Shown: piece by piece, positions 53,801 through 64,000 of the stretch
Position numbering within the stretch: position 1 is the stretch's first letter
Layout of the letters: each line of letters starts with the position of its first letter
Assembly (NCBI RefSeq): GCF_025399195.1
Contig: NW_026252145.1
Coordinates: forward strand, 1 to 64,000
DNA from: Umbelopsis ramanniana AG
Lineage: Eukaryota > Mucoromycota > Umbelopsidomycetes > Umbelopsidales > Umbelopsidaceae
Direction: 5' to 3'
DNA length: 64,000 nucleotides
Made by a program: the position numbers and the translations under genes
The notes under the pieces: generated by a model
Told to the model about the DNA's origin: nothing
Database searches by the model: none
Seen by the model: only the letters and a program-made list of their open reading frames with translations

Positions 53801-56335
53801 ATTACCGCTATTCATTTTACAATGAACCATCATGCTAGCTTGATGATTTAATGGTCAAGCAACCTCAACAAGTACGAGGAATCAAACAAGAGATAGTCGA
53901 TTTAGAAGAACGGCTCTCCCGGTTGAAGCAAGCACAGCCTTCCTGGAACAAGCTCATACAGTTGCGTGATGTCGAGTTGGACATTTGCAAAAATTCAGAA
54001 ACTGAGCTACAAGAAACGAAACGACAGCTGGCAACAGAATCTGAGAAAGTAAGCTTTTCTGTAAATACAGGTACATTGGTTACATTATAACCGACTTATC
54101 GCTCTGTTTTCAAGGTGAAAGAAACTGTACATACCCTAGAAGAAGAAAGGAAGAATATCTCTAATGTAAAACGCAAGGTTGAGGATGTCGTCCGCATCAA
54201 ATCGGAAATTCGAGTGCTATCAGATGAAATTCGGTCGTTAGAGGAAGAGCTCAGTATATCGGGGTCGACCAAAACCATAGACGAATGTAGTCGTGAGATG
54301 GAACAGCTTGCTGACAAAGGGTAAGTAAAAGAGGCTCCCACTTTATCATTCACTGTGTCTTTGTCCTTTTTCTTAATCTTGATTTGATGCATGCACGTAG
54401 GAGAGCGTTGCGAAGAGCGGTCAAAGCGTTACATGATGATCGAACTCGGCAGACGAGTAGAGCACAACTTCTTGAAGTGAAGGTGCGGGATGCCAGAGAA
54501 GAGCTTGTCAATATGGAGCAGAAATTGCAAACCAAGGAGAACTTGCAGGCTCAAATTGATTCCCTGCTCAACGATAGCAAAGCATTAGAACCATCGCAAT
54601 CCCAGAATGACGACAAGATTATCACGCTGTCAACCAAAATTGGAGAGCTGTTGCAGAACCTTCGAAGGTTTCAAGAAAGTAGCGCTCAAGAGCAAGATGA
54701 ACTTCAACAAGAGATCAACTCAATGGAGCAAGACTCTGGAAAACTCAAGTCATTTGCGGCGGCAATTCAAATGTAAGCATACATACTTATCCCACCCTTC
54801 GAATCTCGAGCTCACATATGTCGATAGGTATGTTGAACAAGCCGGTCCAGATCAACTCAACAGATGTTTGGAGGAAAAGAAAGCACTGGATAAAAAGGTC
54901 GAGAGCATCAAAGTTCAAAATGCGACTCTGGCGTCCAAGTTGGCGGAAATAGAGAAGCGGCTAAGTGAGGTCAAAAATCTCGAGCGTGATCTGACTGACA
55001 ATCTGCGATACCGAGCTGCTGTAACCAACATCGAAAAATTGCAAGTCGAAATCCACGAACTTCATCGCCAGCTGCAGCAATGGGACAACACATCCTATGA
55101 AAGTCACCTTGAGACACTTCAGAGTCGGCAAGCAGAATTAATTGACAAAGTGAGAGAGAAAAAGTCATTGTTACGTAACATAAAGATGTATTGGCGTGAC
55201 TGATGCCTTTCTGGTGTGGGGTATAGCGTGGCGGAATCCAAGGAGAACTCCGACAAATGGACGATCAAATCGAGCGTTATGAATATGATCTCAAGACTGA
55301 ATATAAGGACATTGATAAGCTGCATCGAAAGCATTTTATTGGCGTCAGGGTAAATATATCTAAGATCTAATTTTTCATGCCTTGGATATGGCTGAGCTTA
55401 CCTGTCCCCTCCTTATAATGTACTATTGACACTAGGCATCGGAAATGGCTATCGCTGATATGAACAAATATGCCTCTGCGCTTGAAAAGTATGTGCTCAA
55501 GCTAACCACGTTTTGTTAGTCACCACTACTGACAATTTGCTCTTCAGGGCTATCATGCGGTTCCATGCCCTGAAAATGGAAGATTTGAATAAAATCATCA
55601 AGGAACTTTGGATTAATACCTATAAAGGAGGAGGTAGGTGATAAAATGAGAGTTCGATTTGTGTGGGTGAATGCATTCTCACGATAATGACATCTGCTTG
55701 CAGACATCGACTATATCGAAATCCAGTCAGACAACGATGGGCCAGCGTCCAACCGATCATATAATTACAGAGTAAGTTGTATACTGCAATGGAAAGAGAA
55801 AACCTAGAAGCCAGTCACGGGTGACTAATTGCTCCCTGCACACCAGGTCATGATGGTACAGAACGGGGTTAAAATGCAAATGCGGGGGCGTTGCAGTGCA
55901 GGGCAAAAGGTGCTGACATCTATTATCATTCGGCTTGCGTTGGCGGAGACGTTTTGTATCAACTGCGGAATATTAGCTCTGGATGAGCCCACGACGAACC
56001 TTGATCGAGATAACATTGAGAGCTTGGCAACAAGTTTGGCCAGGTATGCATCAGAACCTTCAGTGCCTTCCATGTGGCGCAATGCACGTGCTGACAATGG
56101 TTTGTCGTAAACAGCATTATTCGGGTTCGCAGAAAACAAGCCAACTTTCAGTTGATCGTCATCACGCATGATGAAGAATTTGTCGATTTTCTCGGTCGAT
56201 CAGATATTGCAGAATACTATTATCGAGTTCATAAAGATGACCTGTAAGTTAATGTATAGGACAGGATGAAAACGCGAATGCAAAGTGCTAAATCTATTCT
56301 CCTAATTTAGACAGCACAGTGTGATTGAAAGGTAA
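50882..56335 (+). CDS. RAD50: DNA repair ATPase Rad50
   Basis: More than twenty exons can be followed, encoding about 1300 residues, the usual size. The N-terminal ATPase half starts [20 protein letters not shown] and has the Walker A motif VGANGSGKT, the Q-loop region ([16 protein letters not shown]) and long coiled coils. The zinc hook is CPLC at 53713-53724. The C-terminal half has the ABC signature [10 protein letters not shown], Walker [12 protein letters not shown] with the D-loop NLD, and ends QHSVIER. It works with Mre11 and Nbs1/Xrs2 to bind and tether broken DNA ends and to activate Tel1/ATM. The ATG at 50882 was chosen over one at 50828 because family members start MSSI/V-DKL. No frame breaks are evident. 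Confidence 0.96.
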
Positions 56336-56582
56336 ATGGGTTTCAGACAGGCGTTTTAAAGGTGTATGAGTCAAATGAACTGAGCGGTGAGATACGTAGG
56401 CAGCGGGTGGACTTGTAGCCGACCAACCAATCGGATTTTTCGGTCCGCGTACGCGTAAGCGCAACCACAGGACTGCTTTTGGGATGCGGACTTTGTTAAT
56501 ATCACTGGAACCCTTTTTTCAAACTCATCGTTCAACTCCTCTTTCTTTCTTCTTTCCACATTCTTTTCTTACCTTATTCAAT

Positions 56583-58287
56583 ATGACTAGCTTTGATGAA
56601 CTGAATACAAATACAATGCAGTGGTTTGACGGTGAGGAAAACCAGAACCCGAGTGTCGCTTCGGGCAATACCCAATTGCCTAACTCTACCTCAAGTTTCT
56701 CCCCATTGATATTTGGTTTGATGAATAATCAGGCAAATCGGCAACCTGATCTGCCCGTGTTCGATGACATCGACATTCTCACTTATCTCATGCAAGCAGA
56801 TAGCGAAAATATACTTGCCGCAAACACTGCTGTATCAACGTCCGCCATGGATTCCATCGTTTCAGGCGATATCGTTCCAATGCCTACCATCACTGAACAT
56901 GTCGAAAGCCAACCAATCAAAATGGAATCCCTCTCAGACCACGTGCCTCCCGCCTATGGATCAGAGTCTAGTTCTCCACCAGCCAACTCACCGCCTCACC
57001 AGCAACATGGTTCGCCTCTCCAAAACTTTGACAATGATGAAACTGACTGGCGACCTGATCCAGAAACTCTCAAGAAGATGACTTCCAAAGAGCGAAGGCA
57101 GCTCCGCAATAAGATTTCTGCTCGAAACTTTAGAGTTCGAAGAAAGGGTATGTTTATTGGATACCCAAAAAAAAAAAAAAAAGCCTCTCAAGGGGCAATT
57201 TTGATCTTTACCTGGGCGTAAATCCTAACCTGAAATTTATTTACCTTCCCCAGAATATATTTCTACCCTTGAAGAACAAGTCAAAGATTGTGATGATCGC
57301 AACAAGGAGCTTCAAACAAGAAATAGAGCATTACAAGATGAGAATAACAAGCTGAAGGCCGAGCTCAAGCGCTTACGGCAAAAGCACGGGGAACCTGAAA
57401 CTGGAGTGGAATCGGATACTGAGACAGTTCCGCCTATAACGCCACCATCTTCCAACCATAGCGATGATAATTCTTCACCACACTCATTAACTTCATCATC
57501 GTCATCATTCTCTCCACATCAAGCTGCTGAAATATTAGACCTTGACTTTATGGATCTATATGCATCCGCTGACGCCACACCAAATACTTTCGCTTCCTTT
57601 ATCTCTCAGGCTGTAATGCCTAACTGGGATGTTCCTACTGTCTTAAAAGGAAAGTCTTCAGATGGTACTTTGGCCATTGCCAATTCCACTCGTAGCCCGG
57701 TTGCACTGTTGCGGGATTACCCATTGCTTGCACCTGCCTTACTTTCTATCGTCGTCAATCATACCTTCAACATGAATTACCTTGCTTTCAGCAATGGTAA
57801 CTTCCCTTACAATGAAGCACTACCCGCCTACCAGGAAAATGGAACCGTTGTTGCCGATGTAAAGCGAAGCGCCTCCCTTTCTCCAGGACTCGATGGTCTC
57901 TCTCCAGACGAATTGGATTTGCTGTGGGATGTTTTGAACAAGCGTTTTCAGACTGCTGCAGATACTCCTGACGGCCCCACCAAGGACGAGGAGTTAAGGC
58001 ATCTCTCTACCATCAAAGAGAAGCTTGTTAAGGAAAGAAAGTTCCGTCAAGCTCGTACTCTTTTCTGGCACACATTGTGGAGATTGCAAGGATTGGACGA
58101 CAAGGGTATTGAAGCAAAGTACGATGAGTGTGTCCAATGCCATGTGAAGAGGGAGGCCCAGCGAAAGTTGAAGTTGGAAAAGAAAGCTGCCAATGCATGC
58201 TCGGAAGAATGTGCTCCTAAGCGTCGCCATATGACATGGTCTGAAAAGAAGCAAAAGTTAGCCTCTTTCAAAATTCGCATAATATAA
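56583..58287 (+). CDS. bZIP transcription factor
   Basis: Two exons (56583-57147 and 57254-58287) give 532 residues. The basic region is SKERRQLRNKISARNFRVRRK (about 168-188), with the N-x-x-S-A-R-x-F-R-x-R signature. The junction adds EYISTLEEQV, opening a leucine zipper of about five heptads to residue 225. The N-terminal 160 residues are Ser/Pro/Asp-rich and likely activating. The C-terminal third (ELDLLWDVLNKRF onward) is a predicted helical, basic region with a Cys pair in CVQCHVKREA. This layout resembles PsrA-like bZIPs of zygomycetes and basidiomycetes. The sole intron contains a ~17-base A run. It lies 247 bp after Rad50. Confidence 0.92.
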
Positions 58288-59051
58288 AAAAGCTCACTTC
58301 ATCTCATGCACTTTCCTCCCACTCTATTTGTAAATACATCACAATCCTTCTTTTTTCACATTTTCTTTTACATGCATCGTTTACCGAAATATCTCTTAGC
58401 TGTTCTTTTAAATCCAGCACATTAAATTCTCTCTACTCTCGCTGTTGTCACAGAGTCCATCAAAGTCGTTGCAAACTGATTAGACTAAACTATGCCCACA
58501 AGGTTCGAAGTATTTTTGAAAAGCTATCAGTCTCGAAAAGGGAGAACCCTGTAACAATCAATGCCGACTTTGGAATGAGTATTGTGTATCTAGTTCATGT
58601 CCCTTCTTTTGCAGACTGTGCCTACATCAAGCCATGTTCCGGGTTTCATTGTCAGATTGGCCGAAATAATGGCTAATCATTATAATTGTTTGCTCTATTA
58701 GGCAAGCTCGCGTGTGCTTGAAGGGTAGAGCATTGCCAAATTGCAACACTTGCGAAGCTCAATGCTCGGAAACTAGCTGTTTCGACATACATGGCCAATG
58801 ATACTGTAGAATATTAGATTAATTCAATGAATTGATAGATTGACAAGGAAGTTCCTTCGCTATAATAATCAAAACATACACCCTGAGAAAGGTGGTGAAT
58901 TGACTTTGTCATCGGTGAGGTTGAAAGCAATCAAAAATTTAAAAGAGTCATAAAATTGTATGACGTGAAACAAAAAGGTCTTTTTTTCTTCAGGAAGCAA
59001 ACGCGAACTCAGTCTGACATCAAGGATTAGATTGCAGCTCCCCAGTTGATA
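58288..59051. other. Intergenic, nothing recognised
   Basis: It holds the bZIP 3' region and the Sm F promoter. No coding frame or RNA gene is supported. Confidence 0.45.
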
Positions 59052-59534
59052 ATGTCTGCGGTAAGGATTAACCTCTCTGCTTTATCAGTACCTGTGATTC
59101 AAAGGAATTCTCGGTCACAGTGAACTAATCTTGCTTTTTTGAAACAGTTTGTTCCCGTTAACCCAAAGCCATTCCTCAACGAATTGACCGGAAAGCCAGT
59201 AATGGTCAAACTGAAGTGGGGAGGAGAATACAAGGGTTACCTCGTCTCAGTTGATTCATACATGAACCTCCAGGTTAGGAACGATAAACGTTGATCTATG
59301 CATTCGTTCGATCTTCAACTTACCATGTTCTATCTTCTAATGTAGCTCGCAAACACTGAGGAATTCGAGGATGGTGTTTCAACAGGAACTTTGGGCGAAG
59401 TCCTCATTAGGTATGTAGAGCCATGCTCGATGACACGTATGTAGTTTTTTTCTTCATGATCTAACATCATTCTCCTCCTTAGATGCAACAATGTGTTATA
59501 TATACGAGGTGTAGACGAAGATACGGAGATGTGA
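59052..59534 (+). CDS. SMF1: Small nuclear ribonucleoprotein Sm F
   Basis: Four exons (59052-59060, 59148-59273, 59346-59410, 59483-59534) give 83 residues, near the 86 of the human protein. The first coding exon is only 9 nt (MSA). The Sm1 motif is in [20 protein letters not shown] with [19 protein letters not shown], and the Sm2 motif is in [20 protein letters not shown]. The Sm2 '[11 protein letters not shown]' fits Sm F in particular. It forms part of the heptameric Sm ring on U1, U2, U4 and U5 snRNAs in the spliceosome, apt for this intron-rich genome. Confidence 0.96.
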
Positions 59535-61366
59535 AGTGGAAGCGCAAACACCAATATTTGAATCAGGCTACTTGTTGTACATACGATCCTCAACCATGAA
59601 AAAAAATCTTTTAATTGAAGCCCAATGTCACATTAACGAATCCTATTTTAAAAATGTTGATGGAAGTGTACGGGGACTTGTTGGAAGTTTGGTGGAATGA
59701 CTTTGAGATGCTGCGAGTAATGGGATGCTGTCGACAGAATGTACTGCGCCTTTGTAGGTGGGTATGGGGGTGGCATAACCAAACGTCTTGCAGAAATACT
59801 GATCTCTTGGTACCATCGTTGGCTGGCAATCCATTTCCTTCTTAGCGCTGTTCAGGACAAAGGTTTTGTTTGCTGTAAAAATGGGCATGCTATCAAGGCT
59901 GAAATTGTCAGCGACTTTTACCGTAGTGTATATGGAATGGCGTTTATAATAAACAGGATGGAGTATGCTGTCTTTTTCATAAATACTGTAGCTTCTTTAT
60001 AGGCTTCTTTCTCTCTGACTTGGAGATCTTACAGATGAAGAATTTGAAACCCAAGGTTTTCCTTTGAAGAAAATGTGGCTGTGAACGCCATCCTTCAACA
60101 AGCGCTTATGCTCATCGGGCAGAACATCCGAATATCCGCATCTATTTTCAATGATATTGTGACCAATCCCGTTAATTTGGATCAGTGCAACTGAATTCTC
60201 GTTCGTGTCCGACATACCATGTTGATGGACAGGAAATTTCCATTATAAACCTTTGTGTCTAGTGCAGAGAAAAAAAGGTAACGTTGATCTATTATTGGAT
60301 CTCATCGTTGTGCTCAGTAGATACCGCAAGGTTTACAACAAGATGTCATCGATGACACGAATTTTCCAATATAACGAATACTAGGTAATATTCGTTTCAA
60401 CTGGTAATATTCTTCTGAGCAGAACAGTGAAAGATGTATGGCAAAGTATGTGCCAAAAAAAAAGATCTGCAAACCTATCTCTTCAACTGAACAAGCCTAT
60501 CCAAAAACTGCAGTTTTCCGTCCATTGGTCAGTTCTCATAATTCATAAAAAGACTACAATTTGTAGGTCAAACCCCTTTTCATTGCAGCCAATGCCTATA
60601 TTGACACGTTTACTTGCGAAATCTCGTTTCAGACATACTCAAGTGGTGGATAGATACGCAAACCAATTACATCTTCATAGCTCCTTACGATGTCAACCTT
60701 CTACCGGCATTGTTGGCTGCTGATATTAAGTTCAACATACAGGAGAGTCGGAGTGTGTTTCTTTTGAGTCACTCACGTTTTTCCTAGGCTACCTCGCGAT
60801 TATTAATCAAAAAAATTATCAGTAAACCGCCATCTGCAGTGTATCGCCCCACAAAATTGAAAGAAAGGATACATCTGGAATGAAGAAAGAAGGAAATGCG
60901 AAGAAGTTTTCTACTTTACCTCGACGAGGCAGTCGTCTGCGCACGAACAATTCATTTAAAAGAAAAAGTGATGGCGACAAGTCATGACTGTGTTTTAATA
61001 TTTGAAGCTCCTTCTGACTCATTTTGTCCTCCTATAAAATGAACCCACTTTAACCTGCGACCTGTCGAAATAATATTATGGCACCAATCACAAGAACTGA
61101 ATTTGCCGTTGTACGCAGCGAAAGGACTCCATGGAAACAGTTCTGCGAAGAGGCATGATTGAATGTTTTGAGAACGATGTTGATCCTCGGTATCCTAAAT
61201 GGTTCTTGTAGAACGATTGGGCAGAAACTGCTTTGCAAAACGCACCAAGACCAAACGAACCCATTCCCGAGTCATGTATCAATATATATTATGTAATTAA
61301 CAAGAACGAAAAGGTAAATGCAACACATAGGGAAGCTAATTCTCGATTCGCATACCAGACAACTAA
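59535..61366. other. About 1.8 kb without a supported gene
   Basis: Short frames on both strands (for example 59615-59845, 60427-60723, 61289-61612 minus) have no domain, signal peptide or splice continuation that I can see. A CDS of up to about 100 codons cannot be excluded. Confidence 0.4.
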
Positions 61367-61867
61367 ATGCAAGGCAATTTTCAGAAAGTTGTTGACAAAG
61401 TATATCTTGTGACTTGGTTGCCAATTGCCGAACATCAAAAAGCTTTTAGAGAACTGAATTTGGTCTGGGTAGAGCGTCATTTCAAGGTTGAAAAGTCCGA
61501 CATAAACCAGCTTGAGCGCCCGCAAGAGAGTATCATCGACCCTGGTGGTGAGATTATTTTGTTGCAACATGCCGAAGAGATCATAGGCACAGTGGCGGTG
61601 GTCTCCGAACATGGCGAATATGAACTCTCAAAGATGTCAGTATCAGATCACCATCAGGGCAAGGGATACTCTCACCTTCTTATGTATGCTTCTCTCGACT
61701 GGGCAAAAGCACGCAATATTCCAGAGATCACCATTCTCTCCAGTCAAAGACTAGCCAACGCTATCAACCTGTACAAACAACATGGCTTCAAAACCATTCG
61801 CCTTGGGGCCCATCCCAACTATGAGCGTTGCGATATCATCATGAAATGGACATCTGATAAATTGTGA
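61367..61867 (+). CDS. GNAT-family N-acetyltransferase
   Basis: An intronless frame of 166 residues fits the GNAT fold. A GEIILLQHAEEIIGTVAVV segment is strands 2-3. ELSKMSVSDHHQGKGYSHLL contains the acetyl-CoA pyrophosphate loop (Q-x-x-G-x-G type at about 97-102). EITILSSQRLANAINLYKQH with GFKTIRLG forms the C-terminal helix-strand, where the Asn and Tyr are typical. It transfers acetyl groups from acetyl-CoA to an amine; the acceptor is unknown. Intronless structure and bacterial-like compactness leave open horizontal origin, without proof. Confidence 0.88.
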   Translation: MQGNFQKVVDKVYLVTWLPIAEHQKAFRELNLVWVERHFKVEKSDINQLERPQESIIDPGGEIILLQHAEEIIGTVAVVSEHGEYELSKMSVSDHHQGKGYSHLLMYASLDWAKARNIPEITILSSQRLANAINLYKQHGFKTIRLGAHPNYERCDIIMKWTSDKL

Positions 61868-62376
61868 TTTCAATAAATCAAAGTGTAGTAATGAATATAT
61901 AGCGAAGTTTATCTTTTTGCCAGCCAATCCATCTGTGTTCATTGCAGGTGGGCGATCACAAAATGCTGAGAAAGAAAAGGTCAAAGTGTGGTGTCTTTTT
62001 TATAAGATATTGGAATAGAAGCAATACTGGCTCTTAGTCCTCGGTAAAATCAATGCAATTGCTATTTGTATATTTGCCCGATATCAACAAAACATACTCG
62101 AAATTTCACTGATGGGCCCTTGCTTCATATAGATGGTATTTGATGACGGTATTTTGACGACTCGTCTGTAATTACAATGTCAATGGGCGTACTGTTCAAA
62201 TCAATTGATAAGGACATTTGAACTGTATTACGCATCAGGTGATAAGCTCGCAAAGTAAATTTGTGCCAGTAAAATATCTCGGTGTAACAATTATTTTTTC
62301 TCAAGGCATGTAATAAAAGAGACGCAGTAAAGGTTCGCTAGGTAGAACGTAGTAACTCGTTTCTTTTTCTTTCATT
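61868..62376. other. Intergenic promoter region
   Basis: No coding frame is supported. A pyrimidine-rich tract (about 62358-62374) directly precedes the next ATG. Confidence 0.45.
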
Positions 62377-64000
62377 ATGGAAAAGCAAGCCGGCTTATCG
62401 CCGCAAAACCAGAAGTTCACACGTTCGGCTGCTCGCAACAAATTTAAACCATATGTTGTTTTCATCCTGGTACTGACGATGTTATGTTACCTTCAATTTT
62501 GGCAGCCTAGCTGTCGAACGGCACGGGTAAGGCACGATTCAGATACTTGAAATACTGTGTCGATTATTCACCTTCCGCCTAATCTATGAATGAAGGCGCA
62601 GGCTCCTTTAAAAACGTATCGAGATGGGAATTTCACCTGGACAGATTGCGGCAGTGGACTTACCTGCTCAACCTTTGAGGTCCCTGTTGACTGGCATAAT
62701 TCCGACAGTCCCCGGTTCAAGTTAGCACTCATCCGACTCAAAGCGACGAAGAAAGTTTCCAAAGGAGCCTTATTTGTTAATCCCGGTGGCCCCGGAGGTT
62801 CTGGGGTTGATTTCATCAAAAGAGCAGGAGACGTCGTATCAAAGATGGTGGACGGACATTACGATATTATTGGCTTCGACCCTCGCGGTGTAGGAGATAG
62901 TAACACCATCCGATGCTTTGAAGATGGAATAGAGAGCAAAAAATTTATGGCCAATCGACCGCAGGCACTCGGATATGGAGACAACGTAGCAAACTTCGCG
63001 GCTGTCCAAGAAGCATTTGCAAGCCAATGTATTCGAAAAAACAAAGACTTTCTTCCATATGTGTCGACTGCTTCGGTAGCTAGAGATCTGGATGCTCTAA
63101 GAGAAGCTTTTGGTGAAGATGTGACAAACTATATCGGCTTCAGCTACGGAACCTTCATTGGGGCTGTGTACGTCAATATGTTCCCTGACAGAGTTGGTCG
63201 ATTTATGGTGGATGGCTGTTTGGATCCATCCCTCTATTCTGGTGAAAATCTCAAACTCGTTGCTAGCTCGCTTATCCATACAGACGATGGAATAGACGCA
63301 ATGGGATCAGCATGTGAAGCTGCTGGACCAGAAAAGTGCGCATTAGCCCGCAAATCAAACAACTCTCTGAGCGGTGACTCCTACGTTGCATCCACAATCC
63401 GCAAATTCGTGAACAACCTTATCGAAAAACCGCTGCTGGCAACTAACCAACCCGTGATATCGGTGGTGACAGAGCTCGATGTATCCGGCTTTCTATTTTC
63501 TTCAACATATAAGGCAGCTTTGTGGCCGCGATTTGCGGAAGCAATCGATGAGGCTATCCGCACTGGCCGTGGCGATGCCATTGTTGATGCTAGTATGCAA
63601 AGGGATACGGATCTATGTCCGCTGGTTGAACCTTATCTTGCAGCACAAAGTCCTATAATGTGCCTCGACGGACATCATGACGAACATCAAAATCTTACAA
63701 GTTGGATGCAAGGAGTCGATGAAGCCATCAACGTTAGCTCAACTGCAGGTCGCATAATGGGAACTTCTATGATGCGGTGCCTGTATTGGAATGTTAAGGC
63801 GTCTGAGCGATACACTGGTCCTTGGAATCGGACAACCAAGAACAAGGTTTTGATTGTCGGTGCAACTGGAGATCCTGTTACGCCAGTGGAGAATGCAGCA
63901 AGATTGGAAGAGCTTATGGAAGGTAACGGTGTCTTCCACAAACATTACGGTTGGGGTCACTGCAGCCTTGGTCAGCCGAGCCAATGCACACTGCAAGTCA
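62377..64000 (+). CDS. Membrane-anchored serine hydrolase (TAP-like, peptidase S33 type), 3' partial
   Basis: Exon 1 (62377-62526) encodes a basic cytosolic start and one hydrophobic helix (VVFILVLTMLCYLQF), a type II anchor. Exon 2 starts at 62602 and runs open to the window end. The alpha/beta-hydrolase core shows FVNPGGPGGSGVDFIK (oxyanion region), IIGFDPRGVGDS, and YIGFSYGTFIGAVYVNMFPD, with the nucleophile Ser codon near 63142. LIVGATGDPVTPVENA supplies the likely Asp and HYGWGHCSLGQPSQC the His, so the triad is complete before the cut. The TAP-like C-terminal extension matches secreted tripeptidyl aminopeptidases of Streptomyces and fungal relatives. It probably releases short peptides at the cell surface or in the secretory path. 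Only the very end is missing. Confidence 0.9.

Noticed and set aside
1-64000. CRISPR array, prophage, insertion sequence or bacterial operon
   Set aside because: No regular short repeats with unique spacers and no phage or transposase genes were seen; introns throughout show a eukaryotic genome.

Overview
The window reads as nuclear DNA of a fungus, most likely an early-diverging filamentous lineage (Mucoromycota, perhaps Mucorales). The evidence is short spliceosomal introns (about 45-110 nt, GT-AG plus one GC-AG), fungal families (fused Leu1-type isopropylmalate isomerase, OPT transporter, Zn2Cys6 and bZIP regulators, Uso1, Rad50, Sm F), moderate AT content and a LINE remnant with L1-like reverse transcriptase motifs. 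The phylum is an inference from gene style; no rRNA or other phylogenetic marker is present.

Layout. Positions 1-5086 are repeat-rich: two ~730-bp direct repeats flank a broken non-LTR retrotransposon, a ~92-bp tandem repeat and a gag-like fragment. Positions 6117-8056 hold a frame-broken secreted Thr/Ser-rich protein and an intronless orphan. Positions 8942-25486 carry mostly metabolic and uptake genes: formamidase family, secreted GH16 glucanase, a 16-exon amino acid permease, a TauD-type dioxygenase, a flavin monooxygenase, leu1, a small six-cysteine secreted protein and a secreted amidase. Positions 25752-35366 are dominated by membrane and secreted products: a 7TM receptor, an OPT oligopeptide transporter, an alpha/beta hydrolase and a second polytopic membrane protein. 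At 36211-37117 two identical convergent tRNA-Leu(AAG) genes lie in the arms of a 222-bp near-perfect inverted repeat. From 39102 to the end comes compact housekeeping DNA: an unknown three-exon gene, Uso1/p115, a DNAJC12-like J protein divergent from a CDK9/Bur1 kinase, a HAD phosphatase divergent from deoxyribose-phosphate aldolase, a Zn2Cys6 factor, Rad50, a bZIP factor, Sm F, a GNAT acetyltransferase and a truncated membrane-anchored serine hydrolase.

How genes may work together. The run from 8942 to 32843 is rich in acquisition and salvage of amide nitrogen, sulfonate-type substrates, peptides and amino acids, but strands alternate and no common regulation is visible, so a true cluster is only a hypothesis. 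The HAD/deoC divergent pair could share one promoter for deoxyribose-phosphate catabolism. I found no convincing undescribed multi-gene system. The most distinctive signals are structural: two coding micro-exons (11 nt in the permease, 14 nt in the zinc-cluster gene, the latter supplying the third zinc-binding cysteine), the tRNA inverted repeat, and the scrambled LINE locus. Splice junctions were worked out by eye from frame, GT/AG signals and expected family sequence; those not given exactly are approximate.
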